In this document: positions 21,311-32,879 of the stretch, in pieces
Position numbering within the stretch: the first letter of the stretch is position 1
How the letters are laid out: the number at the start of each line of letters is the position of its first letter
Assembly: GCA_037957365.1 (NCBI GenBank)
Contig: JARHVA010004904.1
Coordinates: forward strand, 62,001-126,000
Direction: 5' to 3'
Length of the DNA stretch: 64,000 nt
Origin: Torreya grandis
Taxonomy: Eukaryota; Streptophyta; Pinopsida; Cupressales; Taxaceae
Made by a program: the position numbers and the translations under genes
The notes under the pieces: model-generated
Databases searched by the model: none
Told to the model about the DNA's origin: nothing
The model's input: the letters and a program-made list of their open reading frames with translations, nothing else

Positions 21311-22710
21311 TCAAAACTATTTTGGAGTGGATAGGCGATCTATTTCTTCTTTTTTTGATGCTCAATTTTTTGCTCTAAATTAAGCACAACATGTTATGGT
21401 TATTCATTAATATATTCCAAATGAGCTAAGTACCTAATAGGGAACTCCATTGTCAAGACAAAGTCTGAGCAATCATAATTTCTCTCCCTTATGCATTTTA
21501 CTTCTCCATTATCCTACTAATTAGGATGCACCTGGCCAAGTGATTGAGATGGGAACACATCCAATTCATCCTATTTTTCTTGTTTCTCATGGTTTTCCCC
21601 TTTAAGAGATGATGGTTTAATGTCAATGCTTGAACAAAATTCCTCTAGCTCATCCTAAAATAAATCTTCCTCCAATTTCTCTTTGTTATTCTACATGAGA
21701 GGCCTCCTTATAGCTTCATGACCAACATCATCTTATTTCATACTGATTGGAAGCTCATTTAGCTAAGAGAGTCCCTCATAATCTCACCCCTACACATTTT
21801 CCTACTTCTCTAGCTGATCATGTTCATCCTCTTCTTGTAGTAGCTTTGAAACTTTGGATTTAGTGGCATAAAGGGGGATGTCAATTATGATTTCCTCATC
21901 ATACTCACTTGAAATAACATCCTCCTCATCCAAATGGTCTTCACTTGCCTTCAATACATCTAGTCCTTTTTTTAAAAGGGAGATGGTGGGAGGGAAAGAG
22001 GTTTTAAATGTCATAGAGGAATGGTATTCTACAAGGTTGGGCATTATGAATTTAGGATGCATGGTCCAAGAAGGCTACAATGATTGCATTTGGGGTTTTT
22101 AAGAAGGAATGAGGGTAGTATATTTTAAGTAAGGGGCGCCTATAAAATTTAGAACCTTTAAATTAGGGGATTTAATTGAAAGCATAGAGGATTTATCTTT
22201 ATTAAAGCTAAGAAAGGGAGGAGCAGAGGTAGTTGGCTATGATTCAATTTCTTGCATCTGCACAAGAAACTTATGCATCTACTCTTCCTTACCTACGATC
22301 TACCTGGCCAAGCACTCTTCTTCATATCTATGCTATCCCATGACCTCCTGATACCATGTGTAAGCTTGATAAACGATCTCTTCTCATTACATACCATACT
22401 CTTTCTCTCTTTCAATCTCCATTAGTTGTCTTTAGAAATCAAGTTGTATATCATTGATGCTCTTTTGGGGATGATTAAAAGTATGATTAGGTTGCCAAGA
22501 AGGCTAAACTAGGGCGGGAGGGAGGTAATTACTATGAAAATTAAGATATCTTTTTATGATAGGGCTATTTGAGATAAAACCAACAACATTTTCAGTCTGA
22601 TATGGATGGTATGAAGGCATATAAAATGTATTTTGACAAGGATGAAGGGAAAAAGAATATTTTTCATAATAGCTTGACATATTAGAGTGTTCAATCAGGG
22701 AACAATTAGG
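21310..22710 (-). pseudogene. Decayed acidic coiled-coil protein of the H element
   Basis: Read on the minus strand, one phase can be followed for about 1.4 kb without frameshift, broken by about two dozen stops, mostly TAG. The N-terminal part is Tyr/Pro-rich (YHPYQTENVV). The middle is helical and charged (RQLMEIEREKEYG, MHKFLVQMQEIES). The C-terminal half is very acidic (EDHLDEEDVISSEYDEEIII, EKLEEDLF). No gag, protease, RT or integrase motif is seen. The layout resembles LARD frame A (Tyr/Pro-rich start, helical middle, acidic tail), but relatedness was not shown. The open part with ATG runs 22062-21802. Confidence 0.5.
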
Positions 22711-23489
22711 TCTATCTTTTTAATAATAAACACATAACAATAGAGTCACCAAATGATTAGATTAATTCAAAAGAATTGAAAAGACTAATAATATCACCTA
22801 AATCCTAATCTTTAATAATATTTAAGTGATTAGACTACTTAAAATAGTATATTTGATCTTAAGAGTCACCATGGTATTGAATAAGTTTCCTTGAATGACA
22901 AGATACACTGAAGAACACACCAAAATCCTTTAATGGATGATGTATGGATCATAAAACTGGGTCCCATCAGGTGTGCCAATTTTTTTTATCCTTTGAACCT
23001 TACACCTATTGAATTATAAGGATTGGTTTAGTGAGATAATGATTATATCCCCAAGGTTGTGGGACCCTTTCTCTCCTTGGGATTAACATATGGAGTAGGC
23101 CAAATTCCTTCTATTCTATGTGCACTGGTTCAAGACTAACACATGGACCTAAAGAGTAGAAAAGTAAACCTACCACTAATATAAACCTAATATTTTGAAG
23201 GGAAAAGGAGGTAAAAGATAAGAGAGTGATAAAATAAACAAAGGGTGATGCACCAATAATAGATTGAGTGCCCCTACTACCTTGATAAACACACTAAATT
23301 TTTTTAAAAGTGAGACAATATCACATATACTCCACCAAGGATACTCTAAATGCATAAGTATTTCATATAGAGGTATGGGAACACAATGAAGCATTAAGAG
23401 GGATGAAGGTTGTCCACATAAAATACCTACATAGACCTGAGTATGCACATAATATGACTTGAAAGTGAGTTCCAAGTTCTATGCATAGA
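22711..23489 (-). other. H internal region next to its right LTR
   Basis: Contains an open minus-strand stretch of 99 codons (23475-23176) starting 14 bases from the LTR, hydrophobic and without recognisable domain. Whether it was ever coding is unclear. No primer-binding site was identified. Confidence 0.3.
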
Positions 23490-24764
23490 TGTTGGGAATG
23501 AACAATAATGAGAGGGGTGAACATTACCCATAGATAAAGATCAACAAACACAAATAACACATAGAATACAAGAATAATGAAGGGTGGTCAAATCAATTTT
23601 CATTAAATATCAAGGTTCAACCAATAAAGGTGCTCTTAGAGGGAAAATTTTCATAGAAATTATGTGCTCAAAAAGTTCTTTACAATGATAAATCTACCTG
23701 CTTATATAGGCAATTGGAGAGCTCATGGTCATTACTCTATCTTACCCACTATTGGGGTAGTTACAATATTCAATAATTATTTAAGAAATATATAAGATAT
23801 TTTGGGAAGTGAAGACATGTCCATGCTCTACATTTTTGGAAGTGACTCTCGGTGTTAGTAGCCATCTTTGCATTGAAGTCTATAGACTTATCAAATCAAT
23901 ACCCCATTCCATCTATAACATTGACCAATTTAATTATGCACTTTTCCAATTATAAATCAATATAATCATAAATAGGGTGAAGTCATCTTTCCAATGCAAT
24001 AAATGGTATAAAAAATAGTGTTGTGGATCAAAATACATGGTTAAAAAACCAACATGCAGTTGCACAATCGCATCAGTGCCTTCAAAACATAGAAAAATGG
24101 AAAATTGTAGCATCAAATATTAGCAAAACCCATCATATCTTATATCACTATAAATCTCTTGAAAATATGTTCAAAAGGGTATTTTTAATTTTTTTAAATG
24201 ATTAAAATAACCCTTGTGACCTGCCCTTTGAGTGATTTACGGTAAAAAGTTGGCTGAGTGATAAATCTTCCTAGAAAGGTCACTTTGTACCATCATAAAT
24301 TTTCATTGGAGACGCATGCAACTATGAAACTAAGTGCATTGCATTCTCATGATATTAGGGTAAAATCATGCAAATTTTTATGGACTTTATACTTCATTTG
24401 CTCCTTCATATTCTCCCCATATTTGGATACCATCATGTTAAATTTGAAGGCAATTAGTCTTCATTTGCTCTTGCACAATGGTGTTTGGCAAGTACTACGT
24501 AGGTTGATTTGGCACCTAGAAACACATATAAATCTATGTTTTGGGCATTTTTCATGGCTGTGTATCTTTCAAGTTAAGAATGATTTCCTATGACCACATT
24601 CACCATTGTATTCCCCTCACATTTTACTACCATCATACAGGTTTTGGAGAGAAAATAACATGATTTAATCATACAAAACTCATCCCAAAATGCATTGCAC
24701 AAGCTGATTTTGCATAGAGTTATACTTATTTCACAAGAAATCAAGGTGAATTGAAGAGTCAACA
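23490..24764 (-). repeat. Right LTR of H, uninterrupted; contains the empty TatA site
   Basis: 1275 bp from TGTTGGGAATG to GAGTCAACA. Position 24151-24155 (TAAAT) is where TatA sits in the sister copy. Confidence 0.8.
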
Positions 24765-24799
24765 TTTACCATCCAAATATATTATTGATAAAATTTTGC

Positions 24800-25720
24800 C
24801 TTTGTTCATACAAGTAATAATACAAAAGAGTGATCGTGGATAATGAATCAGGCCTAAAAATTTGAAGCATTCAATTCCTAACTATCATGGGTATCAACAC
24901 AAGCCTTATCAAAAACACTATTATGTACATCAAAGGATTTGATAATTCACATAACCCTCCAGTTGGACAAATTACATTAGATGTGACCTTAGGACCAAAA
25001 ATAATTTCAATTACTCTTTATTTCATATCTCAATCCTTACATTATAATTTACTTTTGGGTATACCTTAAATACAATTAATGGAAGCTATCCCATCTACGC
25101 TTCATCGATGTGTAAAATCCATATATGAGGGGACCTTATTATCCATGCCTATTGATGATGAAACTATTAAATTTTGTAAAATTATACATTCTAAAACTAA
25201 AGGCATCCCTACAGTTGTGCCACCTAAGTAATCCATTCCTCTTAAACATATACCTATGTATGAAATAGGTGACTCAAGTATAATGGTTACTTTATCTCTA
25301 GATATAAATAAGGAATTGATCTCTAATGTACACATAGATATGCATAAGGAGAAATAACCATCTGTAAAGGAGCTAAAAAAACTTCAAGAACCCCCAATAT
25401 TTGAGCTTCCTTTATTAGTCAATATTGAGCAAAATGATGGCCATGTTTCAAATTATTATGACAATGATGATGATATAACCTATGATGTGAAACTTAAAAT
25501 TTTATCCACTTAACCACTTGTCATATAACTTATTTGAACATATAGGTCTTAACACATATAAGCTAAACCCACTTACAGAAAATACACCATTGAATCTAGA
25601 TAAGGTAAACTCAAAACTAGTAGATGAGCATGTAAATGTTTGTTATTGCATACATACCTCTTGGTTAAAATCACTGATACAACTTGGGCCAAATAAAAGT
25701 ACATCATGTGAATAATATGT
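24800..25720 (+). pseudogene. TatC aspartic protease and linker
   Basis: Plus strand: VIVDNESGLKI at about 24828-24860 corresponds to the Tat/Athila protease active site VDNGS.LN, with Gly replaced by Glu. Then MGINTSLIKNTIMYIKGFDN, PPVGQITLDVTLGP and YFISQSLHYNLLLGIP follow, the typical flap-to-C-terminal order (..YN.LLGRPW). After stop codons the sequence continues as IQLMEAIPSTLHRCVK and YEIGDSSIMV, the usual stretch between protease and RT. No RT was found further on. Strand is opposite to TatA and TatB. Confidence 0.78.
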
Positions 25721-26286
25721 AATATTGTCAAAAGGCTTTACCCCAAATACTATAGATCATAATATAACATGATACCGCCTATACCATATTATATTTTTTT
25801 ACTTGAACAATAAAATTATTTCCTTACCTTCTACCAGACATAGATCATGTAGTAGACTACTCCACACAAAGGGAGTACCATATTATAATTACCATTAGAT
25901 AATTGGAACTAATATTAATCAATGTGTACCATTATAAAATCTAATCCAAAAATATAATAGCAAAGGATGCATACACAATATGTCTATAATAGGAAAAAGG
26001 AAGAATAATTATTATGTTTCAGAAGAGAAGTATACCTCAAAGTGACAAAAATATGATGATTTAACTATTACTGCTAATATTGATGGGGTATATTTCCACC
26101 ATATTGGGTTTGATCCAAACAAGTAGGATACAAATTGTGGGACTAGTTTTATTACATGATTGGAACATACTATAAATAAACTAATATATTATCCCTTGGA
26201 TCCCAAATATCAAGGATACATTCACTTACCTATTGCTTGCAACCCACATGTCAAAAGTTCAACTATATAGATATCAAAAAATGAAG
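25721..26286. other. TatC degenerate region
   Basis: Probably decayed pol sequence downstream of the protease. No motif could be assigned. Confidence 0.35.
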
Positions 26287-26500
26287 CACGTTTAGAACTA
26301 TAGTTTGGAAAAAATTAGCTAGTTGAGTGGAATTCTAAGTTAGACACTAAAACCATGTGTGTAAATGTTTCTCATATGGGTACAAATATTTTCATACAAT
26401 ATGATGGACACAATTTCCTGCACCATTGGATTTAGGAAAACCATTACACATAAACATTAAAAAGTTGGTACTAAATCAATATAAATAAAGATTAAAATGA
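26287..26500. repeat. ~215-bp direct repeat, left copy
   Basis: Nearly identical to 27295-27509, sharing GAGTGGAAT.CTAAGTTAGACA, TTCTCATATGGGTACAAA and AGGAAAACCATTACACAT. The two copies flank the foreign segment 26501-27294. Confidence 0.85.
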
Positions 26501-27294
26501 TCCAAAACTTAGAAGATTTGGAAGAAATAAATTCAAGAAACAAGAATAACTCAATAACAATAATGCTATCTCTGAGAAGAGATGTTTTATTCATAAAAAT
26601 TTATAGATCCAAACATATGCTTATCTCTTAGAAGAGATGTCTGATTTCCATTTCAGGTTACATCTTCATTTATAAACATTTTAAAGGTAGGATGAGGATG
26701 TTTAAGGTCACCAATATCAAGGGAGATTAAGTGGTTTTACTTCCATGATTTACAACAATACAAAATTTGAGGAATTACTATTTTTAGAAACTTACTATTT
26801 TTAGACTGCACTACTAAAATTGAAATTTGGGGAACTTCCATTGGGTTTTCAGTGTTCAAAATACATTGAGTAGAGATCAATAACATATCATCACATTCTC
26901 TTCATTCTTATCTTTCCAATGGTTCAAACATCAAGCCGATTGGAGCTACGGTGCAAAAGTTATGGCTCCCAAAAGTCCTGCCACTGATTGAGGTAGAACC
27001 ATCACCCAAATTGTCACCTGGAATGTTGCCTAGATCATTCCTTCCTCCTTGAGAAGCAATGGTCCCCATTGCATCAAGATTTTTCATCAAGTGTGGCAGT
27101 GGTGTTTTGATTTGATTCTTGATGCATACTTGGAATGGACTGTGCTTTGTGGTGCTATACTTTGTGGAGCTGTGTAGGGTCTGATTGTCCACCATTTCTA
27201 TCTGACCATTAATCTGTGGATGGGAGGCTGTGAACTTCTTCAGCTTGTTATTTATTGGATTTTATTATTGTATTGTTTGTGTAATCAAGGGATC
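26501..27294 (-). mobile_element. Foreign segment with a minus-strand gypsy integrase fragment
   Basis: A 0.8-kb piece with different composition sits between two direct repeats. On the minus strand (about 27240-26920) it reads SHPQINGQIEMVDNQTL then KYSTTKHSPFQV, matching the HPQ.DGQ.E.VN and ..TGKSPF.V parts of a Ty3/gypsy integrase with the sequence between them deleted; Glu of the DDE triad is present. The element type differs from TatA/TatB, whose motif is YHPQGNGQ.EATNK. No LTR or TSD was seen around it. Confidence 0.55.
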
Positions 27295-27509
27295 ACATTT
27301 AGAACTAAAGTTTGGACAAAATTGGCTAGTTGAGTGGAATGCTAAGTTAGACACTAAAAACATGTGTGTAAATGTTTCTCATATGGGTACAAAGATTTGA
27401 ATACAATATGATGGACACAATTTCTTGCGCCATTGGATTTAGGAAAACCATTACACATAAACATTAAAATGTTGGTAGTAAATCAATATAAATAAATCTT
27501 AAAATCATT
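27295..27509. repeat. ~215-bp direct repeat, right copy
   Basis: Second copy of 26287-26500; differences are mostly single bases. Confidence 0.85.
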
Positions 27510-27745
27510 TGCATGTGGTCCTTCACCTTTTGAGGATGATGACTTACTTGATTAAACCTATGTCAAAAATTCCAAAAATATCAAAAAAATAAAAAACATG
27601 CAAAACTACAAAAACACTTTCATCACCTACATGCACTATTAAATACTTGGCATATATGTGTTAAGTTCCATGTTAAGGGATAAAATATTAAATTAATCAT
27701 ACATACACATATGTGTCATATTTCTACTTGAGTATGATATAGGCA

Positions 27746-27750
27746 TACAT
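27746..27750. repeat. Target-site duplication TACAT, left copy (CopC)
   Basis: TACAT occurs here and at 29035-29039, flanking CopC exactly. Confidence 0.8.
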
Positions 27751-29034
27751 TGTCATGTCCCCTTTTTAGGTGACATCGCTTAGAGTTGATGATTAGCCTA
27801 TTATGCGACCTTCGTAGGCTGATTGGATGGATAGAGGGTCATGATGGAGATTGGCTTGGCTTTGATTTGTAGAATTCCTATAGTTGGCTATCATTCAGGC
27901 TATTTCAAACACATTTGGCCTGAGCTCCTATTATTTAGGGATATTTGACATGCAGTAGAGCACCTTTATTTTGGTATGGTCATGTGCGGAATCACTCCCT
28001 AGTTCACCAGCTTCAAACGGTTCGAGGATCTGACATGTATTGAGGGAGATATTAATATTTGATTGATTTAATCAAATATTAATTATTTAGCCTATTTTTA
28101 ATTAGAAACCCTAATTCTAATTTAAGAAAACCTAATTAGGGCAAGCATATCTTTTTAAGGGTATAAGGGTTTCTCATGGAGGCCATTATTGATTATGCAT
28201 TGATTATTGATTATTGATATTGAAGAATTCTTCTATGAAGACTGAGCCAAGGGTTCCAGGGTTCCATCTGCATTGGAGAATGTCCACTCTTCAGTGTGTG
28301 CGATTTAGAGGCTGTGAAATATCAACTGATCTATTGCTAAATTGAGAGATAGCTTCATACAGAAGTTATCACAGAGGTTTACAGATTTGAGAGGTAACTT
28401 CATATAAAAGTTATCACAGAGCTTTCCAGGTATTTACTTTATTAGGTTTTTGATTCAATAAGTTATACAAATATAGATCTTCTGTATTAGAATCGTATAT
28501 CTTGAGATCGGGTTGTTCAGCTATCAGGGTGTGTTATATTATATTGGTAGCTGTACGAAGTCTATACAAATCTATACAGATCCACGTAGATACTGACATC
28601 GATAGGTAGAGATTCCCAGTGACTGACATTGGTCAACTGAAGACTGACGTCGATAGAGAAGGACCCACAGTGATCGATGTCGATAGTATATCGATCGACG
28701 ACGGTGACTGTGTTTTCAACACAATGACTCGAGAGCTGCACAGACCTAGGGTTATTTCCAGTTTGCTAGAGGAATCAGGTTTTCAAGACTGTATTTTCAT
28801 ATTCTGTATATGCATGACAAAGGACAACTATTGTAATCATCTGGATGAATAATAAGATCTTTGATTGGTAGTTAAGAGATTTACTGTGGTTTATTGTTTA
28901 TCTTTTGAATTTATTCTGCAAGATTGTATCTTTGTTCAGAGCTTTGTGTTTCTATATTCCCTATTTGAAGGGGATATTACAGTGGTATTAGAGCTTTTTT
29001 AGGAAAAAGGAGCCCCTAAGAAAGGGACATTACA
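27751..29034 (+). mobile_element. CopC: copia-type LTR with internal region almost completely deleted
   Basis: LTR 27751-28981 (1231 bp, TGTCATGTCCCC to GGGGATATTACA) is followed by the primer-binding site TGGTATTAGAGC (28983-28994), then about 25 bases, then a second LTR-like end GGGACATTACA (29024-29034). The outside flanks are a perfect 5-bp TSD. So the whole internal region and nearly all of the 3' LTR are gone, leaving more than a simple solo LTR. Motifs related to the copia palindrome (GACATCGAT, GACGTCGAT, ATCGATGTCGAT) cluster at about 28588-28705, in the 3' part of this LTR. Confidence 0.85.
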
Positions 29035-30340
29035 TACATTTTGGATGGTGGAGCTTGATCTTATTATAATTCCTAGTTCTTGATAGGGGGTGGGGGGGAG
29101 CAACTTCCCCCCACTAAGGTCACCATGGGGGTCTGGGGGGGGGAACCTACTTTGGAGCCCCCCTTGGTGGGGTAAAATTTTATGAAAAATGCATTGTAAA
29201 ATATTGTAATTTCATAGTAAATCTAGACCGTTCACTATTAATTCATAGATATAATGGTACAAATTATGTTGGTGCATTTTTTACCCAATATGTAACCCTC
29301 CTCTAATATCAAGACATTGTAATTATGTCAGCACACTATTTGTGAGTGAAGAGGATATTGCAGTGGATGTATTTCAGGTTTTTTCTTTCCTTTGTTGAAC
29401 TATATAAGAGAAGAATTGGCTATTTATGTGTGGACATAACTCATGTTGGGTAAACCATGTTAAATTTGTGTTGCTATTATATTATGTTTTCTACATTTTA
29501 TTTCCATTTTTCATCTCATTAATATTTCTTTGCTTTCTATAAACCTAATAGTACACAAATACATGATACATTCCTATTTCAGATGTTGGGCCTTCCCTCT
29601 ATTCATGACATATAGACATTGGGGGCATCTTCTTATTTGATCTTGATAAATATAGGTTATATGATTCAATGACCACTCTACATTATTATGTTTGAGCTTA
29701 CATCTATACTTACACATGATTTTATCTATGATTATATCTTACAAAAGCTACTTGATATGTTATACACTTGACATTTTTTCCTAAATACATTTGATCCATG
29801 GGATACTATGACATGTTTATGTTGGTTATGTTTTACTTTATGAACTTATTTGAGTGTCTTACCTTGCTATTGTATTCCTTGTTCAAGAGTTTTAATATGT
29901 TATTTTGCTTGTGGCCCCCATGCCTAGGTATGATTCCATTGACATTTACATATGCCATTATTTGTTGTATGGACATTTAAATATGTCATTCTTGCCTTTA
30001 TGGACATTTTACTAAGTCATGTCCCTTTGATTGGGTGATATTCGAACATGCCCCTTATTTTTAGTCTCTTTAGACCATTACATTTTGAATTAATTTTGAG
30101 CACTCTTGTGTGTGTGCTTGTTACTTTTTAAGATTGTATCATTATTATATTTATGTTTCCATGATATTTATCATACATCTTAGGCTTTCATGTGATCATA
30201 TTGGTTCTATAAGCTTCAATGATATATTTACCTAGACATGTTTCTTCTATATGCTACATGGTTACATTCACATATTACATAGTTGTTTTATCCTTTTGAG
30301 TTGAGGTAACTACCAGTTCTTATATTTCCCTCTCCTCAAA
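29035..30340 (+). other. TatC 3' non-coding region with G-tract hairpin
   Basis: AT-rich, no coding signal. At 29086-29178 it carries runs of 5-9 G and 4-6 C, with inverted repeats such as GTGGGGGG..CCCCCCAC. Blocks near 29920-30240 have divergent counterparts around 35900-36310, suggesting two related 3' regions in tandem. Confidence 0.5.
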
Positions 30341-30710
30341 GGGAAAACATATTAGTGGGGGCATGTCATAGAGACATGTTCTCCACACTTGGCATAATTT
30401 TTAGATTCAGTTGGGGCACACTTTAGAAGTAGGCTCCCCATTTAGTATATGATACTTATATTAGTTTTTAGATTTAGTGGGGGCATGCCATATGGAATTG
30501 GATTTCACACATTCACAATTATCAAATTTAGTGGGGGCATGATTTAGAAGCATGTTTTCCATACTTATTTAGTATTTAACATCTCCAGTTTATAATGGGG
30601 GCATGTTTTGGAAACATGTCCTCCACATTGGTACTTATATAAATTTTTAAATTTCTCCATATATAGTGGGGACATGTTTTAGAAGCATGTCCTCCACACT
30701 TACACAATTA
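30341..30710 (+). repeat. Array of six hairpin-forming purine units
   Basis: Six degenerate units of about 33 bp at spacings of 55-70 bp, centred near 30372, 30426, 30494, 30547, 30611 and 30682. A clear unit is GTGGGGACATGTTTTAGAAG followed by CATGTCCTCCACAC, whose arms can pair. Each begins with a run of four or five G preceded by T/A-rich sequence, as in polypurine tracts of this group. A related GGGGGCATGTGCC occurs at 31135 and GGGGGCATATGCC at 36536. Confidence 0.65.
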
Positions 30711-31129
30711 TCGAAGTTGGCCAAATCACATAGTTATATGATTCACTTTCATAGTTGTGGCAGAATCCTATACACAGGTATTATTTTTATACACAATTTT
30801 AACATGAGACATATCTAAGGTACATATGCTATGAAACATGTGCCTAATATTGTAACTTCCAAACTAGTTTTAGATTCAAAAACTCTTTATATATTGTTAC
30901 CATATATCATAATTTTTATATTGATACCTCACAAACTTTTATATACATTTTATTAAGCCAATCTACTATAGTAGTTGGTTCACCTTTTGGTATGGTTGAG
31001 GTGATCAAATAACTCAATATTACCAATTTTTTAGGCTGGGCTTGATCATCTAACCTCACTAGGTTATAAGTATCATTGGGTGCATGGTTGAGATAATTTT
31101 AACTGCTAGGTGGTAACTCAATTTTGATC

Positions 31130-31190
31130 CAAAATTGGGGGCATGTGCCTTCCAATCTCTCTGTCTCTCTCTCTCTCTCTATCTCCTTGT
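31130..31190 (+). other. Polypurine tract / possible LTR start and CT microsatellite
   Basis: AAAATTGGGGG followed by CATGTGCC looks like a polypurine tract at an LTR border; a (CT)n run follows at about 31155-31182. The same border sequence occurs at 36536-36549, where TatB inserted. Confidence 0.45.
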
Positions 31191-32870
31191 ATATATGCAC
31201 TTTAAATATTTATCTATATTTATGCCAATCTTAGTTTTATAGACTTACAATGATACATATTTTTCTAAATAACTTTCTAATAAGAAAAGAGGTTACATCG
31301 ACACATGGGTGTACTCCTAAACCTTGATTTTTCAATTTCAATATATTTCAAGTAATTTCAACCCAGTTTATATGCATTGATTTTATACTATAACATGCTC
31401 TTGGTTGCAGGTTATCCACCATCTAAGCACTAAAGTTGGACAAATGTAAAGACAAGGTGTGTAGACACACCTAGGTACATATTCCTTTTTTTTAAACTAG
31501 TAGTTTCATTACTAGATTAAAGGGGGGAATGTAGATGATATTTTATGATTATATAGTACCTCAATCTTGTACACTTAACAAATTCAGATCTTGGTTTTCA
31601 TCTTAGTTCTGTACCTTTCCCATTTTCATAAGTCTCACATCTACTCTATCTTTGTGCCCCTTGGCCTATATCTCTTATTTTAACTAGTCTTATGTTGATG
31701 ACCTAGGTCTTTTATCTTTCCCAATATGCTTAAAATGTACTTATCTTCCATTTATACAAGTTCAAAACTTATACCCACTCTCTTACTCCCCAAACACTAA
31801 TGCTTAGGATATATAGTAGCATCGATGTTACTATCCTATATTGACATAAGTGTTAAGTGCTCTAGAGTCATCCAATTTTTAAATAAAACATATCCTAATT
31901 ATTAGCCTAAGTGATTTAATGTGAGTTATTACTACAAATGGATTTATATAAATAAAATATCAACCCTAATTCATTCTTCACTTATCTACACCTAACAAAA
32001 AGACCAAAAAAAATTCAAAGAGTATTCAATTGAATAAAGCTTCCATATTTATTCACATTTCTAACTAGTCATAAGGACTACATATCTACAGGTCTAAAGT
32101 ACTAAAGGAGTAGTCAAAACACTTGATTTTCCAAGTTTTAGGATAGGTCATTATTATACTTACTTTTCACATATTGTATAATTCACACATAAGCCAACAT
32201 GTAAGGGAGAACTACATAAATCTGAGGCCCTCTTCATAGTATTGTCTATGTAGGTGGCATCCTTTGATAGTGGGGTTATTGGGGTTAGCTTGATGTCATG
32301 TTCCCACTAACCCATTTTTCTCCAAAGTCATATTGAAGATATAAATCTAGGGTTTTGCCATTTCACAAGTAGTGACTATCTATGACCCATATTTGAATTC
32401 ACCAAAGTGAAGGCAAAGTAAAACCTAGAAGAATCCAAGTGGTTGCATCCTATTCTAGGAGATATTCCGTATTAGACACTAGCATCAAACCCAGATAGTA
32501 GCATCGATATAACCATCTTAGGTTGACGTTATTTTCTAGAGAGCCAGAGGTGTCAAATCAAGAATCTAATAATTGTTACATAATCTCCTTCCCACCTAAT
32601 TTTATTTTATTCTAAATCTAGAACTTTATTAGCAATAGAACAAGCTAATATTCTTTGTCATTTATATATTTAACATAATTTTATTTTCCATATTTAGATT
32701 ATCTCAACATAATAAATTCAATGTATGCTTATATATGTGTTTAACATCTAATTGGACTGCTATAAATATAATTATCACCCTTGTGCCATTTCATTTTTAT
32801 ATACTCCTTTAATATTATAGATAACACCAACCTAGATCCATTTTAGAGTTAAACACTATCAACATTGATG
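31191..32870. other. AT-rich region, possibly an old LTR
   Basis: No coding signal. AAAGGGGGGAA at about 31532-31541, followed by TGTAGATGA, could be another polypurine tract and LTR start. No second copy of this sequence was found in the window to prove it. Confidence 0.35.
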
Positions 32871-32879
32871 AAAAAATGT

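Larger units (their letters stand above)
2702..24764 (-). mobile_element. H element: small LTR-bounded element, left LTR split by TatA
   Basis: Two copies of a 1.27-kb repeat bracket a 3.2-kb internal region. The left copy is 2702-3360 plus 19646-20255 (about 1269 bp); the right copy is 23490-24764 (1275 bp). The right copy has TG...CA-type ends (TGTTGGGAATG and GAGTCAACA), with inverted terminal TGTTG/CAACA. No clear primer-binding site, polypurine tract or matching TSD was found. Orientation is inferred from the minus-strand reading frame inside. No RT or integrase was recognised, so it is non-autonomous or deleted. Confidence 0.6.

Noticed and set aside
2697..24769. CAACA on the left of H (2697-2701) and CAACA at 24760-24764 as TSD
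   Set aside because: The right CAACA is better placed as the LTR terminus; using it as TSD gives an LTR without a CA end. Sequence just outside (TTTAC) does not match.
29798..29980. Open stretch of 60 codons on the plus strand as a gene
   Set aside because: Short, AT-rich, hydrophobic, no motif, inside a non-coding 3' region.
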